A stretch of 64,000 nucleotides of DNA from Torreya grandis (GCA_037957365.1 JARHVA010005356.1:833501-897500); one strand, 5' to 3'; shown: positions 31,667 to 45,959, numbered from the stretch's first letter. Made by a program: numbers and translations. The notes: generated by a model not told the origin, from the sequence alone.

Positions 31667-34515
31667 CTATGTGTGAGACCTAAGAATTTTTGGTAGAAGA
31701 GATACCCCTACCTCCTTAGATCTCACCCAAATGTGGCATTTCCCCTAATATGTCTTCCACAAAACAAAACAAAAAATACTTTTAAACATGTGAAATTTGA
31801 AAATATTTAAAACTATTTAATAGAGATCTATATGGAGGATACACTTGAACAATCAAATCATGTTCTTGATATAAATTCCACTTATCCTAACTTCAAAAAT
31901 ATTCATCTCTTCTAAAACCAAATAGATAATCTTTCATATACATTACAGGAGCGAGAATTCACTAAAACCACACATAATCATCATTCAATTACATTTATTC
32001 AATGATATATGATGTGTTTATCATCTTGTATTATTGCCTTTAAATCTTATAGATTGATGTATGATGAATATATTAATGTTGAAATTAATGTCCTACATTA
32101 TAATTATACTAAAAGAGATCACTTGTCAGTTATTATTATACCATTTTTATCAATTAAATCTTGTTAATTTACTTTTTTAATCTTTTAGCATTAGTTATCT
32201 TTCATTTTGTCTCACAGTGGAAGGTTTTCAATGTCGGTTAAATTATTTTGTTTCTCTTTTACTTTTGTATATATGTTATCAATTTTGGTTTGATATTTTT
32301 TTGTTTCTTTTGGTTTTGGTTTAACCTTTGTTAATATCTATGATATTTTATCATTATGAAGGAAAGGACATAATGTTTTGATATATCAATGTATCTCATT
32401 GTCAAGATTTGAATTCTTGGTCATTTTCAGACTAATATATTATAATAAAAAGTATTGAATATTCATGTGTTATGAACATTACTTTATTTTCAAAATTTGT
32501 ATTCTAATCTATGCATTTGTTGTTCATCCAACCTAAATTTATTTGTTATAATTTTCTAATTCTTCGTGCCATGATAGTCAAAAAATGCATCCCTTAATAT
32601 ATTAATTCTTAAAGGGGTTCACATGTAGCTACTTAGGAAATGATATACTTGGATCAGACTCCTATGTCTATTAAAGTTCATAATTTTATTTGCAACTCAA
32701 TTTCACAAATCAATAATAGTTAAAAAAGTTTCTAGTGTTATACCTAATTTTAGTACCCTTCTTTTTTATAAAAAGTATCGACATGATTAGTGTTGTCATA
32801 TAATGACTGTTGTCATAACATCTAAATTTGTTGGTGGGGGTCATTATTTGCATTCATTTAATTATTTTTTCTTAGTATGTAAGTGAATATGAAATATTGA
32901 TATATTATAATTATTTTTATATTCATAACACTAATTTAAGGTACTACATAGAATTAAAATGGATGTATTAAGTATTTGTTGCATTCATAAAATTAGTATA
33001 TTTCCATCTCTCTTGTAATTGAATATATGTCCACTCTTAATTGTCATAATGGTGAATTCAATATTGTTTGGAAATAATGTACATTGTAGTTTTGACATTT
33101 TTTTTTTATGTTATAATATTTATCTAAAATTCCAAAAGGTAATATAATGGTGGCACAGTGTATTTCATGTTTAAATTTTTTGATAGTTACATTTAATTGC
33201 TATTCACAAGAATCGTGTCTTTGTTATTAAAATGCATTGACTAATGTTGAGTAAGTTTGGAATAAATTTAGTTTGAATTTTTTTATTATTTATCTTCTCC
33301 ACCTATAATATTTATATTTATGACTACAACACCACCTCTTGCAATATTGTCTCAAGGTTCCTTGGCACATTATCGAGACTATTTTTTTTAATAGTCAAGG
33401 TAGATATATTTCATGGTAAGTTATAACGTAAGATGTTTGATTGACTTTGATTAATATCAATGTCCTAATATTCTAATTTCTTAGCATCATCATGTGGCAT
33501 ACCATGTAGTTATTATATGACCAAGATCATTAGTTGATAAAATAATTTTGATTTCACAACTTATAAAATTTCAATATTTTCATAAGTTATAAAGTTTGTG
33601 TGTCTTATAATTTCACTTTCCACCTTGGATATTCAAAATTAACTTGGATATTTTATTAAATGCATAGATATTTGATGAGATTAGGTTTTAATAAATTTAA
33701 TGGTTGTATTTAATGTATTTTTTCATGTATACTTTGAAGTTTGGTAGATTAGACATATTGGTGATTGATTAGGATATACATTTAATTTATTTTGCTTGCC
33801 TCAGATTTGGAATTTAATATCAACCTTTAACATGTTAAGTAATGATTGTCAAATTTTCTAAGTGTCAAGTTAGTAAGCATGTTGGCTTAGTAACTTAATA
33901 ATTTAGCAATAGTTTCTATTCATTATCTTAGAACACACTTCGTTGATGTTGGTTATAGTAATCACCTCATCATAAAAAATCCAATTTCATATCTCACTCA
34001 CCATTTGACAAAGGTCATTTGTAGGAGCTGACCTCTATAATTTTGTTGATTAAATTTTGACAATGTGGTTGTGCCTATTATAGGGATTTTTTGTTATTAA
34101 ATTTTGGTTAAGGTATGTTTTGATTGGTTTTATTGATAAATATGTCAATGTTTTATTAATTTAGTTCCTATGAAATAATATTTTCTTAATTAAAATAATA
34201 TCATGATGGTCATTGTATGATGGGTTTTATGAATTATTTTTGAAATATTGAATTCAGGTTACAGGCTTGTAAAATTAGTTGAAAGTGAATAAACTATAGG
34301 CATTTCATTTCATCTGTGGATTATAAAAAATAGTTCAAAGTGATTTATGTCTTTATCTCTACATGTTCAATAAATTATTTGATATCACTTGTCATGCATG
34401 CATAAAATATTAATTTGAAAAAATATTACAAGCATGAGCATTTCATTTTTTACTATGAAAGCTTGATATGTTTTGTATGTCACTTCATAGTTCATTTATT
34501 ATCTCATGTAGAAAT

Positions 34516-35687
34516 TTTATACACACAATATTTTTAAAAATTTATCATTCACTAGTACTTTCTCTCTTCTAGGAACTTATCAAGTTTCAATCTCTCTAAA
34601 TTCATGCCTTAAAGGGTACACCAGTAAAGGGGTGGATAAAACTTTGGTGTTTCACAGGATTTTTGGTTACTATAACATTACGTAAACCCACCATAATTCC
34701 CTTTTGTCCACCTCCCTAATAATTAAATTCTATTTATCCACTTCCCTAAGTGATTCTCCTTTCAAAATATCCCCTTATTAAGAAAACAACATTTTTATTA
34801 ATTTTTATACTAAGTCATCTGGTTTGATCATCTTCAAAAATATTCAACACATTTTATAAAACCACATTGATACAATAGACCTAGTTTGAGACCTAATAGC
34901 TAATTCTCTCACCTAATGAAATTAAATTCATCGATCATGTTGACTAAACTTTCATAAGGGTTTAAGGTCAATAAATGGTTATAAATACCACCTTCACTTT
35001 AATCCAATAGAGTGGAACATTCATTTTCACATTATTACATTGCATAATTCTACAAATTCTACACTTTAGGAGTCATCAATTAAGGTTTTTCCTTGGAAGG
35101 AAAGAAGATTGTCTTATGGGAAAGTCTTGAATGTGAAGTAGGAATATTTTACCCTAAAGATGATTTTTATAGTTTAATCCTTATAAACACACAATAACCT
35201 CTTTCAAATTATCATTAATTGAGTGAGATATTGATGCATGACATGTTCATTCAAGGTAAGTATTCTTAACTCTTTCTCTTTCATATTTTTAGATAGATAT
35301 TGCACAAAAATATAGGTTGAATGTTTTATTCCTTGCATATAATTAACTCTAAATTGAATTGAGATTATTTTTCCTATACATGTTATATTTTGTTCATTCA
35401 ATTATCCCCATTTATGATACAAGCATTAATTATCACTAGACTATATTTATTTTATGTCTTATAGGCCTAGCTAGGGTTATTTTGTGGTGTTACTTGACTA
35501 GAGGATTTAGAACCCTCTCTAGTGGTGTTATATGATAAGAGATCCCTTAGGTAGGTTTGGTGGATCCAAATTTGTCATGTCCCAATATAAATAGTTATGT
35601 GATGATTTATTGGTAATATTACCTTCTCTAATCTTGGAATTCACTAAGACAAGTTTCGTATCCATCCTAATTCATCACATACATTTT
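34516..35687 (+). repeat. 5' LTR of the Tat/Athila-like element
   Basis: Aligns with 41,262-42,429. A 65-codon minus-strand frame within it has no domain. Confidence 0.8.
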
Positions 35688-35705
35688 GGTGAACCTGATG
35701 TAAAT
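35688..35705 (+). promoter_or_regulatory. Primer-binding-site-like sequence
   Basis: TTTTGGTGAACCTGATGT directly after the 5' LTR resembles the TTTTGG(C/T)G-A-CC type of primer site seen in Tat-like elements, in decayed form. The cognate tRNA is not certain. Confidence 0.45.
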
Positions 35706-35737
35706 CTAATCCTCTCATTCTTAATTTTTCAATTACA

Positions 35738-37975
35738 ATCAACTAGATCAAGTTAGTTGATCAAGTTTAATTTTATCAACACAAGTATCTTTTTCAACTA
35801 ACTAGATCATTTTGGTTGATCTCATCTTTTTATCTATCTGTAAGTATAGGGTTTTCATCTAACTAGATTGAGCTAGTCAACATGGTAATTTTTAGGGGTT
35901 TTTTTTCACCAATTGGTTATTTTTTGATAATTTTTTAAAATTTAATATTATCCTATTAAAAAATAATGAAAAAATATTCACCAAATTTTTGTATAAAATG
36001 TCCATAAAATTACAAATTTCACCAAAATATACATTTATTAGTAGTAAACTATATGGTTTTCCTAATAATTTACTTACCATACATATGTTTCATAGTTTTC
36101 AATATAAAATATTGACTTACAATTGGACACTTATAAATAATTATCATTCTATAAAAAATACCTTGTAATTATCAATCTAGTCATTTTCTATGTCTATAGG
36201 TATAAGGTTTCCAGTCAACTAGTTCATGTTAATCAACCAATTTTTATCTTATATTTATAAGTTCTAGTTTTAGCCAACTAGATCAAACTAATTAATCTAA
36301 TAATTTAACTTACCTTTTGTATATTACACCTAACTAAATTGATCTACTCGATTGTGTTCATTTATGTGATACTCACAACTTTTAGTTTCAACCAACTAAA
36401 TTAAACAGGTTGATCTAGTCATTTTTCCTATTTTATGTTTTTCACTTACATTCAAATAAATTTATCTACTCAATTTTATTTATTCTTTAATATTTATTTT
36501 TTAATTATTATAAAATTTTATTGATATAGTTGATTATGTTTTCATCTTCCTACATTTATAGGATTAAAATCCTATCTCGATGACCTAGTTAAAAATATAG
36601 CCATACAACTAAATTGACTTAGTCAATTGTGTTATATCTTCCAAGTTCACTCCTAATGTATTATCATTTACATATTATCAATATAAATTATTTAAAATTC
36701 CATATTTTTATTTTAAAATTTAAAAAATTACTTACTATTTTCTTCAATTATCAATTCTATCAAACTATACTCATATAATAAACTGAATCAATCAACTCAC
36801 TCTAGTTTTTTGTATGTGTTGTATGCCAATAAAATAAATTTATTTTATGAATTTAGTTTTGTTGGACTTAATTTTCCAATAGACTATGTCAACCATATCA
36901 ATTCTATTTTATATTTTTAATCAACTAGATCAACCTACTTAATTTTGTTTTGAATGTTTCATTTTTAAATATAAGCAAATGAAATTAATCTCTATTTTCA
37001 TAGTAATTACAATCACTCTCACTTTTGAAAATAAATTGGCTAATTTCTTATTTTCTTTTCAAAATTGTAACTTAGTTTTTGAAAAATTGATTTTCCACCT
37101 TTATTTTCATCTTATTTGGTTTTCCCTAGAAACTATGTACTGTTAGTTTTAAAACTACTTAGATACTATCATGAAGGGATACACAATATTTTATTTATGG
37201 TCTTTGTAGATTTTTTATAGATATCATAACATGTAGAGATTTCACCAATAATCATAGTAATAGTACAGAGCTCAACATGGTCTTTAGTTTCCATATACCT
37301 CATAGCATTTCAGAAACACCTAAGATTTCTCTTTGTATTGAATCTTAGGAATCAATCCATTCATTTGATTTTTTGGTGCATCAGTTAGTAGTCAGTGTCC
37401 ACAAGCTACTTTCAACTTACCCTTGAAACTAGGTTTAGTGGTCTATGGGAACAACATTTACTCCATAGTTAGTACTATGAAAAATTGGGTCATCATTATC
37501 CAATAGATAAGCTAGTATCTTTAAAAGCCTACATTTTCAAACACAACCCTTTATTACAAATTCTTGATCTTATTTTCACTTAAATAGTTAGCATTAGTAG
37601 TTAAAAAATAGATTTTCTGCTTGTCACTTGTTATTATGTGTTATATTATCAACTATATCATCCATCATTGATATAAGTTACATATTGTGTGTTTTAAATA
37701 GATCTATCAATTGGATCTAGTTAAATATGTGTGATTAGACTACATTAACTAGCACAACTTAGTCTTATATTTTATGCTTGATTTACTTATATTTTTAAAC
37801 TAAATCATCTAGTTTTAAACAATTTAATTGTTTTTACCTATAAAACTAAATCAACCAAATTGATTTAGTATATTATTCATTTATCATGTCTACCCAACTA
37901 GATCTATCAACTTGATCTAGTACATTTCCACGTTATTTTCTCATCATATCTATACAACTAGATCGACCATCTCAA
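35738..37975 (+). repeat. Array of degenerate palindromes, core ACTAGATC-N-GATCTAGT
   Basis: At least fifteen variants of one motif recur at irregular 50-150 bp steps: about 35,739, 35,796, 35,858, 36,213, 36,273, 36,329, 36,390, 36,607, 36,918, 37,697, 37,843, 37,896 and 37,953. The best copy (37,897-37,921) has perfect 8-bp arms around a 9-base loop. Blocks at 35,890-36,180 and 36,960-37,690 lack it. Where gag, protease and reverse transcriptase would be expected, I see no coding text. Confidence 0.7.
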
Positions 37976-37979
37976 TAGA

Positions 37980-38770
37980 ATAGGTTTCAAGAATATTCAT
38001 TCATCCTGTCTATGGTGATCACTATAGTGGCCATGACATATCTCATAAATGTAAATACATGGGATAATTTTGGCCTAATCTCAAAAAATATGCCATTAAT
38101 TTCAATTTAAAGTGTAATCCTTGTTAGCTTTAGGATTATCTCATTCAGTTTCCTCCTACCAAACTCCAAACATTAGAGTTTCCTTGGATATTTTCTATGT
38201 GTGGATTAGATCTCATTTGAAAATTACCTAGATCACAAGATGGTTTTGTCTTCATTATTATTACCACTAAATATTTTACCAAGTGGGTGGAATCTATGCC
38301 TCTTGTTAACATTATGGGCATCACCATTTTAAAATTCATTCTTAATCAAATCATATGTCATTTTATAATTCCTCATACCATCAATTCTAATAATGACAAC
38401 AATTTGAAAAACAAAGATATGAAATAACTATGTAAAAAATGCAAAATTATCCATTAATTTTCTACACCATATCACCCTCAATGCAGTGGTCAACCCAAAG
38501 TAACTAATAAAATACATAATAAAATCTTGAAAAATAATATTATGGAATATCATAGTAATTGACACCTTCATATTTATCTCACACTCTTAGTTTATTACAC
38601 CAATATTTGGACAACCACTAGTGCCACTCTTCTTTTGTAAGCTTACAACTCTAAAACTATTTACCCTTAGAATTTGATTTACCATCAATGTGCATTTCTC
38701 TTCATAACATCATCCCTAATGAAGAGCTTTATGACGCTCATCTTCATGCTTTGTAATTCTTTAATCAGTA
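37980..38770 (+). pseudogene. Tat/Athila-like integrase
   Basis: The plus strand reads GDHYSGHDISHKCKYMG (zinc region), then FPPTKLQTLEFPWIFSMCGL, DGFVFIIITTKYFTKWVESM, ILKFILNQIICHFIIPHTI and STPYHPQCSGQPKVTNKI, with later ATLLL and NSKTIYP. These are the zinc-binding and catalytic regions of a Tat/Athila integrase. The first catalytic Asp (GLDLI) and the YHPQ.SGQ block with the Glu-region neighbourhood are recognisable. In-frame stops occur, for example after GLDLI. It follows the palindromic array. Confidence 0.85.
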
Positions 38771-41261
38771 ATGTATGGTATAATTATAAAATAATTTCCA
38801 ATACAAAATTTTCATAACTAAATTACAAAATAAAAAAATCAAAGTTTGTACATTCATTGTTGATAAATTAGTGATCAAATTAGGCTATATCCATGATAAA
38901 TAAGGAAAATTTTGTCAAACATGGTGGATTCCTTACCTAATCAAAGAGATTCTTGGACATAGTACTTATCAGTTGTAAACTAGTGAAGGACATATTAATA
39001 AATAACCAACCAATGCTTAGTTCATAAAGAAATATTTTGCTTAACTATGTATATCATGCATTATTTTCTAGTCTTTACTTTAAGTATCATATTATGTTGA
39101 TAAGACATTATGCAAGTATTACTAAGAGTTTCTATTATGAAAACCAATATTTATATACCTTTAGGTTCTCTTTTATTTTTCCCCTTCCCTTTTTTGTTGT
39201 CTATTTTAAAACCACTTCATTTTTAGCTTTTGAGTTGTATCATAAGATTGTGAATAGGACTTAACCATTATTCAAAATAAATTGTTTCTTTTTTATAGAA
39301 TTTTATACTTTACTTATATATTTTTTTCTTAAACATACCCTTAAGCTTATTTTCTTGTAAGTTGCATTGTAAGACCTTGGATAGGACCAGGATTTCCTTA
39401 CAAACACATGTTATCATTCAAAATAAATAATTTTCTTCCTCACCTTACCTAAGAGTCTTCCCTAATAGATAAGGTAATGGTTAAGAGTAACATATTATTT
39501 TACTTAGAGTTAGTCATATTATATTATGGTAAAAATTTAATCATCTTAATCACATGTCTTCCTTCACAAATATCATTTCGTAGGATTATGGTTCATTCTT
39601 ACATATCATTATACAATCTCATTAAAAAAATTATGATTTTTTTAATCCCATTAATTAAATTATCACTTCCATCCTCTTCTAAAAATCTACATCACTTTGG
39701 GCACACCAAGGTCATTTTCGATATTTTGTTCTTTCTAACAAGTAACTCTATGAGTTTTGGATACTATGGCCTCTAGATTATCTTCTTATCCACCAAATTT
39801 AATTTATATAGTGATAGTAATTTTTTCCACCCATGTTTATCTTTCCAAATCCATATGGGGGAGGAAGAATATCATTAAAACAAAATTCAATGACTAAAAG
39901 ATAAAAATAAATTATTCAAAAGTCAAAATCACACCAAAATTCATGATTCTTCAATAAAATTTCATATCCTAGTCAAAACTCAAAATCCAATTTGCCTTAT
40001 AATAGATCCAAGGTCCATTGGGTGTAGTAGGATAGTATACTAGGGTAGGATGTCTACTCTCTTAAAAGTAAATATATTTAGTGCCACCTACTTTTTCATG
40101 AAATTACTCAAGCTTCATAATGGACATATGACTCTTTAAGGGGTCCTAAGGAATGGGGAACATGTTTTGGGGAGGTAGGTCCATTTTAATTTTCATGTAT
40201 ACTAAGACTTCTTGGGATGATACAAATACTTCACTATTTTTTCCAAACCTAGGTTATTTCTTTTATTTTTATAATACTATTGGTATTCCAAGTATCTAAG
40301 TATTTCCAACATGATTTGAGTGTCTTGACTCTATTAAAGATCATATTTTCACCTTAGAACCACTTTCAATACCCCACTACCCATTTCATTTCCCATTTGA
40401 TAGGCAAGTTTGCTTCAAAATATCTTCCCTATATTATTCATCATTGTCACACATGTTTCAAATTCAACTATTTTCAATTATTCTATAAATAGAATAGAAT
40501 TTGAATCTTTAAGTTATTGTGAGATTCTCTCTTTCTTATTTATTTATATTTCTAAGAATTCCCTTACTCAAGTTTTCCCATTTTTAATTTTATATCCTCC
40601 TTTTTGTAGGCCATTTGGTCACCTTTTTCTATTTGTTTCCATCTTTGATTGAGTTTGAATTGTTACTTATCTATTATTGATATCATTTATGTTTCTATTT
40701 TTCCACCTTTATTTTAGTGTGGATTATTACTTCTCTTACATTGATTTAGGTTCCATTATTTCCATTTAATATGTCTTTGGTTTGATTTATATCATTAATT
40801 TTCTTACTTAGGATATATTTATAGGGTTTGTCAGTCATTTGGTATCCTTGAATTTTTCAATTACCTAATTTACTCTTATTTTATCCATTTTCCTTGGTCT
40901 TTTTTTCCTAACTTATATTACATCATCTCAACTTACCAATTTTCAAAGTGATGTATTTGATCATGAAAGTCCTTCATTTTTTATTTTTCTATTATTGCTT
41001 ATTTTTTATCTCTAGACTTGTATCCTTAGTGTTTACCCAAAGCAATAAAATTCACCCTCCACAATCAAGACTATAAGCACAACATATAACAATTAAACAT
41101 CAAGGTAATATAAGGTATGTATTTATAAATTATTTAATTTCATTTATTTTCTTTTTTCTATTACAAATTATTAGCTCAGTTCTTGTGTGTTTCTAGGTTC
41201 TTTTGAAACACCATTTCATGTTACACCTTTGTGACATGTAATGATATTTGAGTGGGTCATA
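38771..41261 (+). other. 3' non-coding region of the Tat/Athila-like element
   Basis: About 2.5 kb between integrase and the 3' LTR. Open frames at 39,477-39,776 and 40,410-40,652 are hydrophobic, lack known motifs and are probably chance. I see no env-like gene. Confidence 0.5.
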
Positions 41262-42429
41262 TGTATACACATAGTATTTTTAAAACTTTATCATTTACTT
41301 ATTCTTTCTCTTTTCTAGGAACCTATCTAGTTCCAATCTCTTTGAGTCCATGCCTTAAAGGGTGTACTAGGAAAAGGGTGGGTAGACCTTTGGTGCTTCA
41401 TAATATTGTTATTCTCTACCATTACCTAAACCCACTACAAGTCACTTTTATCTAACTCCCTAGTCAAGTAAATCCCATTTATCCACTTCCCTGAGTTATT
41501 CTATTTTCAAAATATCCCCTTACTAAGTAAACACCCATTTTCTTCATTTTCCTACTAAGTTAGCTAATTTAATATTCTTAGAAAGGATTCAACACACATT
41601 AGAGAAATAAACTAGCCTGCTAGGCCTAGTTAAAGACCTAATAGATAATTTTTCTACTTAATTAGATTAATTTGGTCTATAATGTCAGCTAAACTTATAG
41701 AAAGGTATAGGGTCAATCCTTGGTTATGAATACCACCTTTACATCAATCTAATAGAGAAGAACATTCATTTTTGCAATATTAAAACTCACAACTATGTAA
41801 ATTATACACTTGAAGAATAATTATTTAGGGTTTTTACTTTTAAGTAAAGAATTATATATTGTCGAAAATTCTTGAATGCAAAGTTGGATTTTTTACCCTA
41901 GATCTGATTTCTATAGTGTGATCCTTACAAATCCACAACAACCTGTTTCAAAGCACCATTAGCCAAGAGAGATATTGAGGCACAATGGATTCATTAAAGG
42001 TAAGTATCCATAACTTTTGCTCTTTAATTTTGTTAGATAGATATAACACAAATTAATAGGTTGAATGTTTTACTCCTTTCTTAGAATACCTCTATATTGA
42101 CTTAACTAGATTTTCTTTTACATGTTATGTTTTATTCATTTAACTATCCCTATTTATGCCATAATATTTAGTTAGCACTATATTACATTTATTTTATGTA
42201 TTGTACACTTAGATAGGGTTATTTTTTGGTGATACTTTACTAGATTCTTTAGAACCCTCTCTAGTGGAGTTGTGTGATAAGATATCCCTTAGGTAGGTTT
42301 AACATATCTAAATTGGTAATGTCCCAATATAGATAGATATGAAATGAGTTGTTGGTAAGATTACTTTCTCTAAGATTAGAATTCACTAAGTAGGATAATG
42401 TTTATATCCATATTAATTCATTACATACA
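41262..42429 (+). repeat. 3' LTR of the Tat/Athila-like element
   Basis: Starts TGTATACACA after AGTGGGTCATA and ends CATTACATACA. Pairs with 34,516-35,687. Confidence 0.8.
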
Positions 42430-42705
42430 TAATTCATTTTATTTTGATAGTGTTCATACCATGGTTTCAACCTTGCATGATATAAATCCTATTTGTTAGC
42501 CCGTCTACTTGAGTAGATGCATGCAGTATTTATGAATAAATTAGAAGGATATTTATTTTAAATGGTTGTTAAGGTGTGGACTTGTGCATGGAATTTATAA
42601 TTAAAAAATTGTGTTCTTTTTTTGGGTTACCCTACATACTTGAGATATTAGGTTTTATACCTATCTATTTTTTGGATGGTATGAGGAAATTCCATAGACT
42701 TGGTT

Positions 42706-45250
42706 TATGGTATTGAATAATTTTTATTTGAGATAAAAATATTAAGTCTATTATTTATATTTGATATTTTATTGAGATGAATATGCTACCATTTTATATA
42801 AAATTCATTATTAAAATTTTCAAAGAGCTAGCTCAACAAAACATGCAGTTACATTTTTAGATTGAAAGTGTGTCTTTTCTACATAGATTTTAACCCACGA
42901 AGAGAATATGTTTATTTTTGTATATATTTTAAGATTGGTTATATTATCATTTGATTTCAAAAATAAATTGTAGCCATTTATTATTCATGATATTGAATAG
43001 TTTTCTTATTATTTATAAGTTCCTGCATTTTGGAATTAGTCAAAAAGATAAATTTGTCAATCTAAGTAAACAATATTTTTAGTCATAGTTGTGTAAATTG
43101 AGAGATTTATTAAATAATTTTGAAAATTATGACTTAATGGTTTTATTCATTTTAATCCATATAATTTTCTAATTGTATTCAATTTTTATTAACTTGCATG
43201 ACCTTAGGGTTTTGTATGTTTCATATACATGATTTCCATAAGGGTTTTCATTCATAATATAGGTAGATCTCATTTTTATGAAATTTGGTATAGTTTGTTT
43301 GGTTACATGCATAATTATTTATCAAATATTATGTAATATTTTATAATTTAGTGGTTAGATTTTGATGTTTTGATGTTCATTCTCAAAACTTGTTAAAATC
43401 ATACATAAAACATTGGCATGATCTTTGAAATCATAAGTACAATTTGATGTTTGATATTGGCATTTTAAAAAGGAATGTTAGCTATGAATTCATATTCATT
43501 CATATTGCACTTAAATTATTTGTAAAATGTGTTTTATTGTAATCTATATTCATATGCACTAATTAGATTTATGGTAGTATTTAATATGTGTGTAGTTTAT
43601 TCATGCTTGTTTTGATCATTTATTATTGTATTAATGTTATTTATAGATTTTTAATGTTAAAATTTGTTTAAATTTATTTTAATATTAGTATTTATTGATT
43701 ATTTATTATATGCATAGTTACATAATTACCTAAATGGATATCAAAACATGTCAAGGGGCCCCCACCCATTAGAAATTATAATTTGGTCTATATCTATTAT
43801 TTAATCTTGGACTTTTATAAAGTCCAAACTATATAGTTAAGTTATAACTTTATAATTTTAAGTTAAACTAATTGATTATTATAAATTCAATTAAATTTAA
43901 CTACAAATAAATAAAATTGGTTGTAACTTGATCAGTAATTTTCTCAAGAAGTGTTACTTTATAAAGAGATTGAAGACACATAACAAGAGGAGAAACAAAT
44001 AGGTATCAAGAGATATTCTAAGTTTGAAAATTTTCCAATTTTTCTTCTATACAAACATCTGTGAGATTGAATAATCATTTACAGATTAACCAAATAACGT
44101 GTCATTTGATGATGAAGTAATATGCTTGATAACACATGTATATCTAGGTTTATTGACTTAATCATAACTGATTATCTAAATATTATCAAACATCAATATC
44201 ATTTATGATTGTAAGTATGCATTCATATGCATAAAATTTCCTGTAATTGACATGAATAATAATGAATACCTCACAGTTTGGGATAAGTTATTTATTAGTT
44301 ATTATAGTTTGATTTTTATTTGAAGATCAAATTTTTAACTAGACACTTTTCAAATTTTTCTCAATAAACTACTCTTTTATACCCATAAGTTGATTTTGGA
44401 TCCAAGTTTGGCTATCTTTATTTTCTGTTAGTTTAATTTTCCCTTTTAATCTTTAGATTAGTTTCTTAGTTTCTTATTCTCTCAAATAGTTATTTTGTTT
44501 AATATTTTTTTTTAATTTTATTTTCTTATTATTTAGGTTTAACTTCTTTGTGGTTTCTTAGTCTTTTAGTTATTTTATTGTTTCCATAGTTGTAGCCTTT
44601 AGATTGATTAATTTTCTAACCAACTAATAATATTCTTAAATTTTAATTGCTTTTAACATTTAGATTAACTTTAAGACTATTTTCTATTTAGGAGTTTGTT
44701 TACTTTTATTAATTTCTTTAGATTAAATTTAGGTTAGTATTGGTTAATATTTCTTAGCTTACTTTCTTGTTATTTCTACTTTCTCTTTCTTCCTTTCTCA
44801 TTTGTTTCCTTTATTTCATCCTTATAGTTTGAACATGCATATGAGATACAACCTTTTAACAAATTTGTGTATTTTATCCTTCAAGGGATTGCATAACTAA
44901 TAAGATTTGTTTTATTAGATAGGTTATATGATATTTTTATAACTAGTTTGATACCGATTAGTAGAATATTGAAGAAATGATTAGCATATTAGATCAGAGT
45001 GATTTTTATAAAGATGTTTCTTCTTGACATGGTCGATAATAGTGTTATATTTCATCAATTTTATAAGATGGTTGTAAACTTTATTTAGATTTATTATTGA
45101 ATGTATTAATCCACATAGATTAAAAGACCATTTTTCATGCCTTGTCAATTATTCTCAACCATAGGTCCCTTATAGTTAAACTAGTATGATTCCATCTTGA
45201 CCTTTGTGATAGGTGAATAAGTTGATTTTTTTATGTGATAAATGTTACCA
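42706..45250 (+). repeat. Long repeat R2, partner of 19,011-21,565
   Basis: Same-orientation copy of R1; see that entry. Similarity fades near 45,235-45,251, where the sequence reads TGTTACCA. Confidence 0.7.
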
Positions 45251-45959
45251 TTAACATCAGGCATGCATTTATTTTATTTAAAATAAAAATTTCATTATTA
45301 TATTAAATGGGAACTATAGATACTAAAATATGATTTATATAGTACATTAGTATTATACACTTGCAAAATACCTATCATGGTTGTACCTTTCAATTATAAA
45401 CCTTCCTATTATCAAAAGGCTCATGTTCATAATCTCTCTTTTCCAAGTTTATTATATCTTAGTATGACCATTATTATTATAATGACTTGAGCCTTTTATA
45501 CCATAAAAAAAACCCTAAAGCTAATTATTATTCTTCACTACTAGTTTTTGACTTGTACCTATTTTCTAGCTCCTCGAACACTTACATACTAGGTAGACAC
45601 ATTAATCAATGCAAGTGTCCATTTTATTACAAAGTTTCTAGTGTCCTAATGTCATTTAATTTGTAAAATAAATTTATCCAAAAGTTCTATATAAGTGCTT
45701 TAATGTGAGATATTTCCAAAATGGATTAGTATATATACAAGATCAACCCTCATTCATTCCTCACCTAACAACCACATATAACTCACGATGTAATATACCA
45801 AAAATTACTTAATCAAGAATTGAACTCAGTAAATATACCCTATTTTCATTATTTTCATATCAATCATAGGATAAATCTCTATACATGTCTAAATCATTTA
45901 AATAGTAGCCCATGAGCCATATTTTCCATGTTACAAGTTAGTGTTATCATAAAAAGTTG
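45251..45959. other. No gene seen
   Basis: AT-rich sequence to the right of the giant LTR; no domain, RNA gene or clear repeat partner recognised. Confidence 0.4.

Larger units (their letters stand above)
34516..42429 (+). mobile_element. Tat/Athila-like Ty3/gypsy element with both LTRs
   Basis: LTR pair 34,516-35,687 and 41,262-42,429 (about 1.17 kb each) aligned by eye, for example AACTTATCAAGTTTCAATCT / AACCTATCTAGTTCCAATCT and ATATCCCCTTA...TAAG in both. The 3' copy starts TGTATACACA and both end CATACA. A primer-site-like TTTTGGTGAACC follows the 5' LTR. The internal region holds a palindromic array and an integrase on the plus strand. No reverse transcriptase is readable, so it looks deleted or non-autonomous. 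Flanking 5-mers (GAAAT and TAATT) match only partly, so the target duplication is uncertain. Confidence 0.8.
31670..45250 (+). repeat. Probable giant 3' LTR (about 5.65 kb) interrupted by a gypsy element
   Basis: Two parts, 31,670-34,515 and 42,430-45,250, separated by the 34,516-42,429 gypsy insertion. The second part includes R2 (42,706-45,250), matched by R1 at 19,011-21,565. The first part has no partner in the window because R1 is truncated. No genes are visible. The left part is AT-rich, with scattered short open frames without domains. LTR status is inferred from the polypurine tract and the R1/R2 geometry. Confidence 0.55.

Noticed and set aside
34511..34515. Target duplication for the 34,516-42,429 element
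   Set aside because: GAAAT and TAATT share only three of five positions, and the exact LTR start on the 5' side is uncertain.
35738..37975. CRISPR-like array
   Set aside because: Repeats are degenerate with irregular spacing inside a eukaryotic LTR element; there are no uniform spacers or cas genes.
39477..40652. Hydrophobic open frames after the Tat/Athila integrase, possibly env-like
   Set aside because: AT-rich DNA readily gives Phe/Leu/Ile-rich frames; no signal peptide plus transmembrane layout or known env motif is visible.
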